6,656 nucleotides of DNA from Deinococcales bacterium (GCA_025359705.1 JANYFS010000276.1:1-6656), one strand, 5' to 3'; counted from the stretch's first letter, positions 1-6,031 are shown. The notes: generated from the letters alone by a model not told the origin. A program made the numbers and translations.

Positions 1-145
1 CCCGCAACAAGCTACTTTGCGGGAATTTACCACGGCAGGCCACACAGGTACGCTCGGGATAGGTGCGTTTGGGCTGGGGAAGATCGCTCGAGTCAGTGTT
101 ATTTTCCCCTCGAGGGTCTTGATTAGATTTTCGTTTCTTCCCCAT
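1..145 (-). CDS. ylxR: YlxR (RnpM-like) nucleic-acid-binding protein, N-terminal part
   Basis: Only the first 48 codons are present; the gene runs off the left edge. The ATG at 145-143 is directly preceded by an in-frame TAA, which fixes the earliest possible start. A basic, low-complexity N-terminus (MGKKRKS...) is followed by PERTCVACRGKFPQSSLLR, matching the YlxR/DUF448 signature (R-T-C-x-x-C-R, then L-L-R). The family is a small RNA-binding protein encoded between nusA and infB in many bacteria; a role as modulator of RNase P has been reported in Firmicutes. Here it lies 55 bp downstream of nusA on the same strand, as expected for rimP-nusA-ylxR-infB. No good Shine-Dalgarno is visible, only G-rich sequence, so translation may depend on the upstream gene. 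The identification is firm despite the truncation. Confidence 0.88.
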   Translation of the reverse strand, partial: MGKKRKSNQDPRGENNTDSSDLPQPKRTYPERTCVACRGKFPQSSLLR

Positions 146-200
146 TTACGCCACACCCACTTACACTAAATCACTCGAGATTACTCGAGATTACTTAAAC

Positions 201-1394
201 TCACTCGATATTTTCGCTGACTTCAACTTCACCGCTGGGGGTTGCAGTTGCTACAGTTCGCGCATCTTTGAACAATGCCTCGAACGCAGCGTGGGCGCTG
301 CCTTTGTTGGAACCACTGGCTTCCTCGAGGGCGGCCTGTTGGATTGCCAAATCCAAATCGCTGATCGCTTTGGTTTCTTTGAGGTCGATGCGGTATTCGG
401 TCAGCTTGGCTGCCAAACGCACATTTTGCCCACCTTTACCAATGGCTAGCGACAACTGATCGGGCATCACCGTAACGTGCGCCTCGTTGGTATCGGGAAC
501 CACTTCGATCAGGCCCACTTTGGCGGGTGAAAGCGAATTGCGAATAAACTCTCGAGCGTTGGAGTCCCACAAAATCACATCGACCCGTTCACGGCCTAGC
601 TCGCTGGTGACGGCTTGAATGCGGTTGCCACGGTGTCCAATGCAGGCTCCAATTGGATCGACATTGGAATTGCGCGAATACACCGCCACCTTGGAACGCT
701 GACCCGCTTCACGGGCGATGGCCTTGAGTTCCACCGTACCATCGGCAATTTCGGGGACTTCTTGGCGCAGCAAATATTCCAGCAGTTTTTCATCGGCACG
801 GGAAGCCAAAATGCTGGGCCCACGCGCAGTTTGGCGCACTTCTTTGAGGAAAATCTTCACTCGAGTGCCGTTCATCAGGCGCTCGCCAGGAATTTGTTCT
901 TTGGGCGGCATAATGGCTTCGCCGTGGCCCAAATCCACAAACACATTGCCCTTATTATCCATCCGCACCACTACAGCGGTAATCACTTCGCCTTCGCGGT
1001 CTTTGTATTCATTAAAGACCACATTGCGTTCGTTTTCACGGATTTTTTGGGTCAGGGTTTGTTTAACCGCTTGCAACGCAATACGGGTAAATTTCTCTTT
1101 TTCCACGTAGGTCAAGAGTTCCATACCCACTTCAATGTCAGGATCAATCTCGAGGGCATCGGCAAGATTGATTTGTACATTGGAATTCTCTACTTTCTCC
1201 ACCACTTCTTTAACAATAATCACCTCGAGTTCACCACTTTCGGGGTCGAGGTTGACTTCTACACGGTGGTCTTGCGCTACATTTTTCAGGTAGGCGTTTT
1301 GCAAGGATTGCTCGAACGACTCGATCAACTGATCCTTAGAAATATTGCGCTCTTGGGCTACGTCCTTTAGCGCATCGATAAAATCTTTGTTCAC
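201..1394 (-). CDS. nusA: Transcription termination/antitermination factor NusA
   Basis: NusA binds RNA polymerase and nascent RNA and modulates pausing, termination and antitermination. The 397-residue product shows the core architecture in order: N-terminal RNAP-binding domain (about 1-125), S1 domain (about 135-200, starting at REGEVITAVVV), KH1 with GACIGHRGNRI (249-259), and KH2 with LAIGKGGQNVRLA (316-328). A short Ala/Glu-rich acidic tail follows. The C-terminal acidic repeats of the E. coli protein are absent, which is normal outside Proteobacteria. The start is GTG at 1394-1392, five bases after AGGAG (1404-1400). The gene is preceded by rimP (81-bp gap) and followed by ylxR (55-bp gap), the conserved operon order. 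Sequence similarity as I recall it is closest to Deinococcus NusA. The long antisense frames over this gene are shadows. Confidence 0.97.
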   Translation of the reverse strand: MNKDFIDALKDVAQERNISKDQLIESFEQSLQNAYLKNVAQDHRVEVNLDPESGELEVIIVKEVVEKVENSNVQINLADALEIDPDIEVGMELLTYVEKEKFTRIALQAVKQTLTQKIRENERNVVFNEYKDREGEVITAVVVRMDNKGNVFVDLGHGEAIMPPKEQIPGERLMNGTRVKIFLKEVRQTARGPSILASRADEKLLEYLLRQEVPEIADGTVELKAIAREAGQRSKVAVYSRNSNVDPIGACIGHRGNRIQAVTSELGRERVDVILWDSNAREFIRNSLSPAKVGLIEVVPDTNEAHVTVMPDQLSLAIGKGGQNVRLAAKLTEYRIDLKETKAISDLDLAIQQAALEEASGSNKGSAHAAFEALFKDARTVATATPSGEVEVSENIE

Positions 1395-1399
1395 AGTAA

Positions 1400-1404
1400 C
1401 TCCT
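1400..1404 (-). promoter_or_regulatory. Ribosome binding site of nusA
   Basis: AGGAG on the minus strand, five bases (TTACT) before the GTG start. It decides the non-ATG start, since no in-frame ATG lies nearby. Confidence 0.8.
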
Positions 1405-1475
1405 ATTTAGTTGTAAGTAATCCAGCTTTGAGCGCATTAAACACGCTTTTACTTTCTTACTCTATTACGCTTAAC

Positions 1476-1919
1476 TTACCTATGGCTCGAGGGGAATTCC
1501 GCAAGTTCTGCGGTAAATTGCCCCAGCTCGAGGGTGATCACTTCTTTGGTCTCGAGGACAAAGGTAATTTTGGGATCTTCGATGCTTTCGATCACACCCG
1601 TAAAGTTTTTGACCGTGGATCTGACTTTGGCTTTGAGGCCCAGCATCCGCTCGAAATGGCGGATTCGGGTTAGGGGGCGGTTTGGCCCAGGCGATTCAGT
1701 CTCGAGGCGGTAGGGGTTTTTGAATTGATCCAACTGATCCAGCTCGAGGCTAAGGGTTTTACTGACCATCTCGAGGTCTTCGATGGAGATGGGTTGTTCG
1801 TCCAGGCGATCAATGCGAAACACCAGCACCATTGTTCGTTGGGCATTATTCATTTGCAACTCGAGCAACTCGTATCCGAGCGGCGCAAGCAGTTCTTGGG
1901 CAAGGGCTTCCAGATTCAA
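1476..1919 (-). CDS. rimP: Ribosome maturation factor RimP
   Basis: RimP (formerly YhbC/P15a) assists maturation of the 30S ribosomal subunit. The 147-residue product has the two-domain layout: an N-terminal alpha/beta domain (about 1-80), ending in the family signature YRLETESPG (70-78) then NRPL, and a C-terminal SH3-like barrel (about 85-140) with GLKAKV and the FTGVIESIED strand. Length is normal for the family. The start is TTG (1919-1917), supported by AAGGAGGG five bases upstream; no ATG in that frame fits. It is the first gene of the operon with nusA and ylxR, 81 bp ahead of nusA, and has its own promoter and structured leader upstream. Several CTCGAG motifs fall within it, often read as Leu-Glu or its complement. 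Confidence 0.93.
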   Translation of the reverse strand: MNLEALAQELLAPLGYELLELQMNNAQRTMVLVFRIDRLDEQPISIEDLEMVSKTLSLELDQLDQFKNPYRLETESPGPNRPLTRIRHFERMLGLKAKVRSTVKNFTGVIESIEDPKITFVLETKEVITLELGQFTAELAEFPSSHR

Positions 1920-1924
1920 AACGG

Positions 1925-1932
1925 CCCTCCTT
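1925..1932 (-). promoter_or_regulatory. Strong Shine-Dalgarno of rimP (TTG start)
   Basis: AAGGAGGG on the minus strand, five bases (CCGTT) before the TTG codon. This near-perfect anti-16S match is the main argument for the TTG start. Confidence 0.85.
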
Positions 1933-1951
1933 TTTTGGCTCTAGTTTAGGG

Positions 1952-1968
1952 TCTGATTGGTGGTCAGA
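1952..1968 (-). other. Small hairpin in the rimP leader
   Basis: Perfect 5-bp inverted repeat TCTGA/TCAGA with a 7-nt loop, lying between the large leader hairpin and the rimP Shine-Dalgarno. It is short and could be chance, but it sits inside the predicted 5' leader. Confidence 0.35.
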
Positions 1969-1992
1969 ATGAAGATTTTTCCCGAATTTTAA

Positions 1993-2017
1993 GGGGATGA
2001 GCCTTAAGCCCACCCCC
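1993..2017 (-). promoter_or_regulatory. Strong hairpin in the rimP-nusA-ylxR 5' leader
   Basis: On the minus strand GGGGGTGGGC pairs with GCTCATCCCC (10 bp including two G-U pairs) around a 5-nt TTAAG loop. No T-tract follows, so it is not a standard intrinsic terminator. It sits about 20 nt into the predicted transcript and 70 nt before the rimP Shine-Dalgarno. In many bacteria this operon is autoregulated by NusA; a leader pause or regulatory structure is a plausible inference, not shown. Confidence 0.55.
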
Positions 2018-2043
2018 TCTCAGGAATTACATCAACTAAGTAG

Positions 2044-2072
2044 AGTATACCGAATTTTGCACTTTTTGTCAC
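2044..2072 (-). promoter_or_regulatory. Sigma-70-type promoter of rimP-nusA-ylxR
   Basis: Minus strand: -35 GTGACA (2072-2067), exactly 17 bp spacer, -10 TATACT (2049-2044). Both boxes are one base off consensus. Predicted transcription start is near 2036, giving a leader of about 117 nt to the TTG start of rimP. It is the best promoter match I see in the window. Confidence 0.75.
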
Positions 2073-2091
2073 CTGTACGGCAAAAGGCTTA

Positions 2092-2120
2092 TTGTGATGG
2101 CAAAATTCTTGGTTTAGACT
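2092..2120 (+). promoter_or_regulatory. Predicted plus-strand promoter, divergent from rimP
   Basis: -35 TTGTGA (2092-2097), 17 bp spacer, -10 TAGACT (2115-2120). It lies back to back with the rimP promoter; the two -35 boxes are about 20 bp apart. Predicted start near 2127. It could serve the small-RNA candidate that follows, the TROVE-vWA operon, or both. Confidence 0.5.
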
Positions 2121-2226
2121 GATTCCACAACCTCCCTTGTGGGACTCGAGCGCGATTCCCGAACCAAACTTTGTTATTTGTCATTCACATTGTGCCACTA
2201 CTTCTCGAGGGGGTTGGTTCTTTTTT
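2121..2226 (+). ncRNA. Candidate ~100-nt structured RNA (Y-RNA-like by position) or attenuator leader
   Basis: What is seen: just after the predicted -10 there is a perfect hairpin CCACAA/TTGTGG (2125-2130 with 2137-2142) and an end stem GAACCAA (2161-2167) with TTGGTTC (2214-2220), followed directly by six T. The 5' part CAACCTCC (2128-2135) can instead pair with GGGGGTTG (2209-2216), joining the two RNA ends as in Y RNAs. What is known: Ro60/Rsr genes in bacteria often have a Y RNA of about 100 nt encoded beside them. What is inferred: this could be such an RNA for the TROVE protein encoded 180 bp downstream, or a terminator/antiterminator leader for that gene. I could not match a conserved Y RNA motif, and the large loop makes the terminator unconventional. 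Confidence 0.3.
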
Positions 2227-2232
2227 GTCGTT

Positions 2233-2250
2233 CGTTTTTCGTTTTTCGTT
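2233..2250 (+). repeat. Heptamer tandem repeat CGTTTTT
   Basis: Two full copies and a partial third copy of CGTTTTT, just after the T6 run of the RNA candidate. It is a short low-complexity repeat with no evident function. Confidence 0.7.
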
Positions 2251-2362
2251 ACGGATTTTGTGGCTCGAAAGTGGTATTGAGCTAAATTTTTACCCGCCCT
2301 TCGGGAGAGCTACGCGAACCTGCAAGCATGGGTGAAATAAAGATTGTTCCACTCGAGCTTTT

Positions 2363-2399
2363 TCTTACGCTCTTACCCTCTTACCCTCTTACACTCTTA
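2363..2399 (+). repeat. Octamer tandem repeat TCTTACnC before the TROVE-vWA start
   Basis: Four consecutive 8-bp units (TCTTACGC, TCTTACCC twice, TCTTACAC) and a partial TCTTA, ending six bases before the chosen ATG. The repeat occupies the place where a Shine-Dalgarno would be, and none is present. Similar CTTAC-rich sequence occurs in the rimP-nusA gap (about 1451-1480). Confidence 0.85.
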
Positions 2400-2405
2400 A
2401 AAACC

Positions 2406-3875
2406 ATGCCTACTACCGAAACCATCACTCGAGAAGATATTGCGTTGTTTATCAACGCCTGTTGTGTTGCCACGGCTCAGACGGAGTTTTATAGTTCTGC
2501 GCTCGAGCAACGGGTGTCGCTCGAGTTTTTGCATGAATACATTTGCGGGAATTACCGTGAATTGTATGCACACGCTTTGAATGCGGGGATCAACCATTTC
2601 AATATGCAAGAGATTGTTTTTGGGTTGCTCTCGAGCGGGAAATATTGCCCCGATGGGCTGCGCCCCAGCGAGAATGAATTGATTCGGGTGGGATTGCAAA
2701 AGTTGCCGCCGCAGCGGGTTTGGAAGCTGTTTGAACGACTCCGTAAAACGGGGGTGAACAACCGCCGTACACGGGCCACCATTCGCACCTTTATTGCCAG
2801 CCGCAAAGATCTGGCCTTTGATGCGGTGAAATACCGCCACAAACTGCGCTCGAGCCTGATGCACGCCCATATCAATTTAGAAAAAATTCACTCGAGCAAC
2901 ACTGTACCCATGCGGGAAAAAGGGGAACTCGAGCGGTTTTTGTTTGAGCCGATCAAAATCAGAAAAAAGGGCGGGAACAAAGACTATGCCGCCTTCAAAA
3001 CCCCACTGCTCGAGCAATTTCGCACCGCGCACTACAGCCAAGAGGCGCTGTACCACTTGCCCTACTCGATTGCCGAGGTATTTGCTGCCAAACACGGCAT
3101 CCCACGGGAGCAGTTTTTGGCAAAGATTGCCCCGCGCATGACCGAGCGGGAAAAGTTGCGGCTGCAAGAGAAAAGCGGGGGCAGGCTCGAGCTAGACCCC
3201 ACGCGGCTAAGCCTGACCGAACTGTGTGTCTACCTGCTGAGTATGCCCCTCGAGGAACGTTTTGGGCGTAGGCTCGAGATTGAGCATTGGCTTAAAAAGT
3301 CGTGTGGAATGATCAAAACCTTTCCAACATTGTCGGGCAAGATCGCTTGTGTTTTGGATAACTCCTATTCCTCGAGCGGCTCGAGCCAGAAGAAGAATCG
3401 ACCATTGGCTTTGGCTTGGGCAGTGCATATCTTGATTAGGGAAAGTACCGCCCAAAATACCGTTCACGCTCTTCCCTACCGCGCTTTTTGGACTTCGCCC
3501 ATTGTGGATGACCTGTTGGTTCATGCACGGGGCCAAAGCTGCATCACCGAGCGGTTTTTGGATGCCCTCGAGTGGGGAGCCACCACCGTGATCATCGTGT
3601 CCGACGGGGTGGAAAATGATCCCGCTCGAGCCTTTGAACCTATTTTGGCGGGTTATCGCCGCATTGCCGAATCTTTGGGAGGCTGTGCAAACGTGATTCA
3701 CCTCAACCCCATTTTCGATGCCGAACTGCTCGAGGTACGCTGCCTTGCTCCAGAATTGCCCGCTTTGGGCCTGCGCGACGGCGAAAACCTAGCCTTTACC
3801 CTCGAGTTTGCCCGCTTTTGTGGCGGTGTAGGAACCCTCGAGGAGTTGTGTGCATGGCTTGGGAAGGGAGGGTGA
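2406..3875 (+). CDS. TROVE (Ro60-like) and vWA domain protein
   Basis: The 489-residue product has an N-terminal helical region (about 1-290) resembling the HEAT-repeat TROVE module of Ro60/Rsr, which binds Y RNAs and misfolded RNAs in a ring. Its C-terminal half (about 310-485) is a von Willebrand A domain. The metal-site (MIDAS) residues look intact: D318-x-S320-x-S322, T381, and D400 in the IIVSDG strand. From memory, this type occurs in Actinobacteria and others beside the same partner gene as here; it is not a close ortholog of the D. radiodurans Rsr. The next gene starts 5 bp after its stop, so they form one operon. I chose ATG 2406; the in-frame ATG at 2328 would add 26 residues read through an octamer repeat. 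Neither start has a Shine-Dalgarno, so leaderless initiation is possible. The TROVE assignment is likely and the vWA assignment firm; RNA binding is inferred. Confidence 0.82.
   Translation: MPTTETITREDIALFINACCVATAQTEFYSSALEQRVSLEFLHEYICGNYRELYAHALNAGINHFNMQEIVFGLLSSGKYCPDGLRPSENELIRVGLQKLPPQRVWKLFERLRKTGVNNRRTRATIRTFIASRKDLAFDAVKYRHKLRSSLMHAHINLEKIHSSNTVPMREKGELERFLFEPIKIRKKGGNKDYAAFKTPLLEQFRTAHYSQEALYHLPYSIAEVFAAKHGIPREQFLAKIAPRMTEREKLRLQEKSGGRLELDPTRLSLTELCVYLLSMPLEERFGRRLEIEHWLKKSCGMIKTFPTLSGKIACVLDNSYSSSGSSQKKNRPLALAWAVHILIRESTAQNTVHALPYRAFWTSPIVDDLLVHARGQSCITERFLDALEWGATTVIIVSDGVENDPARAFEPILAGYRRIAESLGGCANVIHLNPIFDAELLEVRCLAPELPALGLRDGENLAFTLEFARFCGGVGTLEELCAWLGKGG
3866..3871 (+). promoter_or_regulatory. 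Ribosome binding site of the ARPP-2-like gene
   Basis: GGGAGG nine bases before the ATG at 3881, overlapping the last codons of the TROVE-vWA gene. It supports ATG 3881 over the in-frame ATG at 3818 and indicates translational coupling. Confidence 0.7.
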
Positions 3876-3880
3876 ACCCC

Positions 3881-5035
3881 ATGCAAACCCACCCCCAACT
3901 CAACCTCACGGGCCTGACCATGGCCCCCGCGCAGGTGTATGGCGGGATTCGTTTGGTTCCGCTGCTTCGTTCGCTCGAGTGCCGTGATGTGCGCCTCGAG
4001 CTGCACCGTTATCAAGAAAAATTCGCTCGAGTGCAACTGGACGAAAAACACACCGAATATTGGGGCTTTGTGCCGCATGGTTTGGTCTTGCGTTGGGGGG
4101 AAAAGGATACGCTCGAGGCGACGATGGGAGCGCAGCTCAAAAAGGTGGACAACAAGCGCCAAGATTGCCAATGGTTTAGCACCCAAACCCTGCACCGCAT
4201 GGTCAAGCGCGAGAGCAAAAATGCCCTGCGGATGTTGCCCCTGCACTTGGCCCTCGAGGGGTTTTTGGCCCTGCAATTTGGCGGCCCCAAAATCGCTTGG
4301 AAAGAATACAGCCGCTTTGCCCTCAGCCACGGTTTGGGTTGGCGCTCCGAGACGGCGGTGCTGGGGAAGTCGATTTATGGCTTCGAGGAGGCCCTAAAAA
4401 CCTTCGAGATTCATGACGGGCAAGTCGGGGTTTTGGTTTTTGTGGCGGACAAGTTGGCAAGCGCGGTGGTTCTGCCCTCGAGCGCCGATTACCGCATGTT
4501 GCACTACAGCTTGCTCGAGGATTATTTTGGCGAACTGATCTGGCGTTATGCTTTGCTATACAGCGATCCACAGGATTTGGAAGTGCGACCCGACACCAGC
4601 CAAGCCCAAGATCTAGCAGGTTTGAGGTTGGCCCTCGAACGAGCCAAGCAGCACTGGGCGGACTTTGCCCAAAATGTGATGCTGCAAGATCTGGTGGGGC
4701 GGCCTTTGATCACGCAAAAGGTTTATGAGGTGGCTGGGATGCAGCTCGAGCGATTTACCACCGAGCTGGACTCGAGCCAAACCAACACCATTGGGGAGTG
4801 TCTGACTCGAGCGGACGGCGAGCTGTTGTACCTAAAAACCTTCCAACTCTCGAGCACTCAAACCGAGCGGGCCTGGTTATTGCGGCATCTGGCGGCGCAC
4901 GACTGGCACCTCGAGCGGGCGGCGGCAGCCATTCCCCTGAGCTTTTTCGCTGTGATTTTACGGCTCGAGCGGGCAGGCTTTGGCTATTTGGTCAAACCCC
5001 ATTTGCTCGAGGAGGCCAGGAGGAAGGGGTTCTAG
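3881..5035 (+). CDS. Conserved protein of the ARPP-2 type with C-terminal Fis-like HTH
   Basis: The 384-residue product has no transmembrane segment or signal peptide. Recognisable blocks are QVYGGIRLVPLLR (18-30), FVPHGLVLRWG (63-73), MLPLHLALEGFLALQFGGP (118-136), FEIHDGQVGVLVFVAD (175-190), LLEDYFGELIWRYALLY (211-227) and YLKTFQLSSTQTERAWLL (about 316-334). From memory these match proteins annotated as ARPP-2 domain (ARG and rhodanese-phosphatase superfamily associated protein), whose biochemical role is unknown. The C-terminus (about 331-372, RHLAAHDWHLERAAAAI...RLERAGFGYLV) looks like a Fis-type helix-turn-helix, suggesting nucleic-acid contact. It lies 5 bp after the TROVE-vWA stop with a Shine-Dalgarno in that gene's end, so joint production with a possible RNA-binding partner is likely. 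Function is not established; family assignment is moderately sure. Confidence 0.75.
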   Translation: MQTHPQLNLTGLTMAPAQVYGGIRLVPLLRSLECRDVRLELHRYQEKFARVQLDEKHTEYWGFVPHGLVLRWGEKDTLEATMGAQLKKVDNKRQDCQWFSTQTLHRMVKRESKNALRMLPLHLALEGFLALQFGGPKIAWKEYSRFALSHGLGWRSETAVLGKSIYGFEEALKTFEIHDGQVGVLVFVADKLASAVVLPSSADYRMLHYSLLEDYFGELIWRYALLYSDPQDLEVRPDTSQAQDLAGLRLALERAKQHWADFAQNVMLQDLVGRPLITQKVYEVAGMQLERFTTELDSSQTNTIGECLTRADGELLYLKTFQLSSTQTERAWLLRHLAAHDWHLERAAAAIPLSFFAVILRLERAGFGYLVKPHLLEEARRKGF

Positions 5036-5076
5036 GGGTTTTGACTGCAATTCGCTCGAGAGATTATGAAAAGAAT

Positions 5077-5093
5077 AACTTCAAGAAAGTTTT
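5077..5093 (+). terminator. Weak terminator-like hairpin between convergent genes
   Basis: AACTT (5077-5081), a 5-nt loop and AAGTT (5087-5091) followed by two more T. The stem is short and AT-rich, so it is a poor intrinsic terminator. It is the only candidate in the 86 bp between the ARPP-2-like gene and the end of trhO. Confidence 0.3.
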
Positions 5094-5121
5094 ACCTCCT
5101 CGAGCAGATGTGGGTTTAAAT

Positions 5122-5925
5122 CTACACGGTTTCGGGTTCCATTCCCCGCCACAAAAATTTGGAAACCGTACCTTCAAACTCGAGCGGGCGCGGGGTTTTG
5201 GTGGTGTTGCAGTGGGTGTCTAGCTCTTGGCGGGCATCGAATACAAAGCACGTTCCATCGTAATCTTCTTCAGCATGTTCCATCTGCTGGAAGTAATGCA
5301 AAATCCCCCCCTCGAGCTGTAAAATCTCAATTCCCCTCGAGGCTAGCCACGCGCTGGTTTTTTCACAGCGAATCCCACCAGTGCAGTACATCGCAATGGT
5401 TTTATCTTCCCACTGCGGCAAATGCTGCTCGATGTATTCGGCAAAATCCCGAAAATTATCCACCCCAGGGTTAATTGCGCCCTTAAAATGCCCCAAGGTG
5501 AACTCGAAGGAATTTCGGTTGTCGATCAAAATCACATCGTCGTGCCCGATCAGTTCCCGCCACTGCTGCGGCGCAACATCCACCCCTTTAAAACGGGTGG
5601 CATCCACCCCCGCAATGCCCAGCGGCACAATCTCGGCCTTCAGCCGAACCCGCAGCCGCTCGAACACTTGGGCGGGGCAGGTACTGCGCTTGTACATAAG
5701 GTTAGCAAAGCGCACATCCCCCTCGAGCGCCTCCCGCACCTGCTGCAACTGTGGGTCTGTCCCGCACAACATCCCGTTGATTCCTTCCTGCGCGACCAAA
5801 ATCGTTCCCAAAACCCCCGCGTTTTGGCACAACTCCTCGAGGTTGGCGGCAAGTTCTGGGGGGTTTTCCACCCGCACAAAGCGGTAAAAAGCATCATGAA
5901 ATAAAGCAAACACGCCCTGTAGCAT
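5122..5925 (-). CDS. trhO: tRNA uridine(34) hydroxylase TrhO (YceA family), short form
   Basis: TrhO makes 5-hydroxyuridine at wobble position 34 of tRNAs in an oxygen-dependent reaction that does not need prephenate. The 267-residue product has the N-terminal acylphosphatase-like domain with TILVAQEGINGMLCGT (41-56) and a rhodanese domain (about 125-215) with the active-site loop CTGGIRCEK (C181). The family motif DGTCFVFDAR (223-232) follows. The protein then ends after about 35 residues, whereas the E. coli form (about 350) continues with a Cys-rich segment; no frameshifted remainder is visible downstream. I chose ATG 5925 because it joins directly to the conserved FALFHDAFYRFV start. An alternative is GTG at 5913. 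A longer in-frame ATG at 6009 would translate tandem repeats. No clear Shine-Dalgarno precedes 5925. It is convergent with the TROVE operon, so co-function is not implied. Confidence 0.93.
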   Translation of the reverse strand: MLQGVFALFHDAFYRFVRVENPPELAANLEELCQNAGVLGTILVAQEGINGMLCGTDPQLQQVREALEGDVRFANLMYKRSTCPAQVFERLRVRLKAEIVPLGIAGVDATRFKGVDVAPQQWRELIGHDDVILIDNRNSFEFTLGHFKGAINPGVDNFRDFAEYIEQHLPQWEDKTIAMYCTGGIRCEKTSAWLASRGIEILQLEGGILHYFQQMEHAEEDYDGTCFVFDARQELDTHCNTTKTPRPLEFEGTVSKFLWRGMEPETV

Positions 5926-5931
5926 ACAGGG
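5915..5931 (-). promoter_or_regulatory. Perfect 7-bp inverted repeat spanning the trhO start codon
   Basis: CCCTGTA and TACAGGG separated by three bases; the ATG (5925-5923) lies at the stem-loop junction. In RNA this hairpin would bury the start codon; in DNA it could be an operator. It is part of the 18-bp tandem repeat array. Confidence 0.6.
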
Positions 5932-5953
5932 TGATTGTAGCCTACAGGGTGAT
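5918..5953 (+). repeat. 18-bp tandem repeat upstream of trhO
   Basis: Two adjacent 18-bp units, TGTAGCATACAGGGTGAT (5918-5935) and TGTAGCCTACAGGGTGAT (5936-5953), differing at one base. A decayed third copy (ATACAGAATTGA) follows. Each unit has TGTA...TACA symmetry. Confidence 0.9.
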
Positions 5954-6025
5954 TGGATACAGAATTGAGCTTTACCTCTCGAGCGCATATTTGGAGATCC
6001 CCCTTGCAAAGGTCAGGCTCAAGGT

Positions 6026-6031
6026 ATTATA
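6026..6031 (-). promoter_or_regulatory. Possible -10 box for trhO
   Basis: A perfect TATAAT on the minus strand, about 100 bp before the trhO start. No good -35 box lies at 16-18 bp (the closest, TTGAAC at 6059-6054, is 22 bp away), so the call is tentative. Confidence 0.4.

Larger units (their letters stand above)
2227..2405. other. Spacer between RNA candidate and TROVE-vWA gene
   Basis: No gene is convincing here. An ATG at 2328 is in frame with the TROVE gene but would translate the octamer repeat and has no Shine-Dalgarno. The stretch 2291-2320 (CCCTTCGGG hairpin followed by AGAGCTACGCGAACC) resembles dispersed intergenic repeats I recall from cyanobacteria, but one copy proves nothing. 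Confidence 0.5.

Noticed and set aside
615..1370. 251-codon open frame antisense to nusA
   Set aside because: It lies wholly within nusA on the opposite strand, has a Phe/His-rich composition typical of antisense reading, and no family resemblance or ribosome binding site.
2121..2167. tRNA or tRNA-like gene (T-loop-like TCGAGTCCC on the minus strand, GAACCA on the plus strand)
   Set aside because: No cloverleaf can be built: the T-stem does not pair and no D-arm or acceptor stem fits.
2328..2405. N-terminal extension of the TROVE-vWA protein from ATG 2328
   Set aside because: The 26 added residues come largely from the octamer repeat, and there is no Shine-Dalgarno; kept only as an alternative start.
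4798..5223. Plus-strand open frame spanning the end of the ARPP-2-like gene and of trhO
   Set aside because: It overlaps two real genes in other frames and has low-complexity composition without motifs.
5381..5904. Two plus-strand open frames of about 160 codons over trhO
   Set aside because: They are complementary frames of the well-supported trhO gene and show no recognisable domain.
3881..5925. Functional link between the ARPP-2-like gene and the neighbouring rhodanese protein, suggested by the family name
   Set aside because: The rhodanese here is the housekeeping tRNA enzyme TrhO, encoded convergently, so adjacency is probably incidental.
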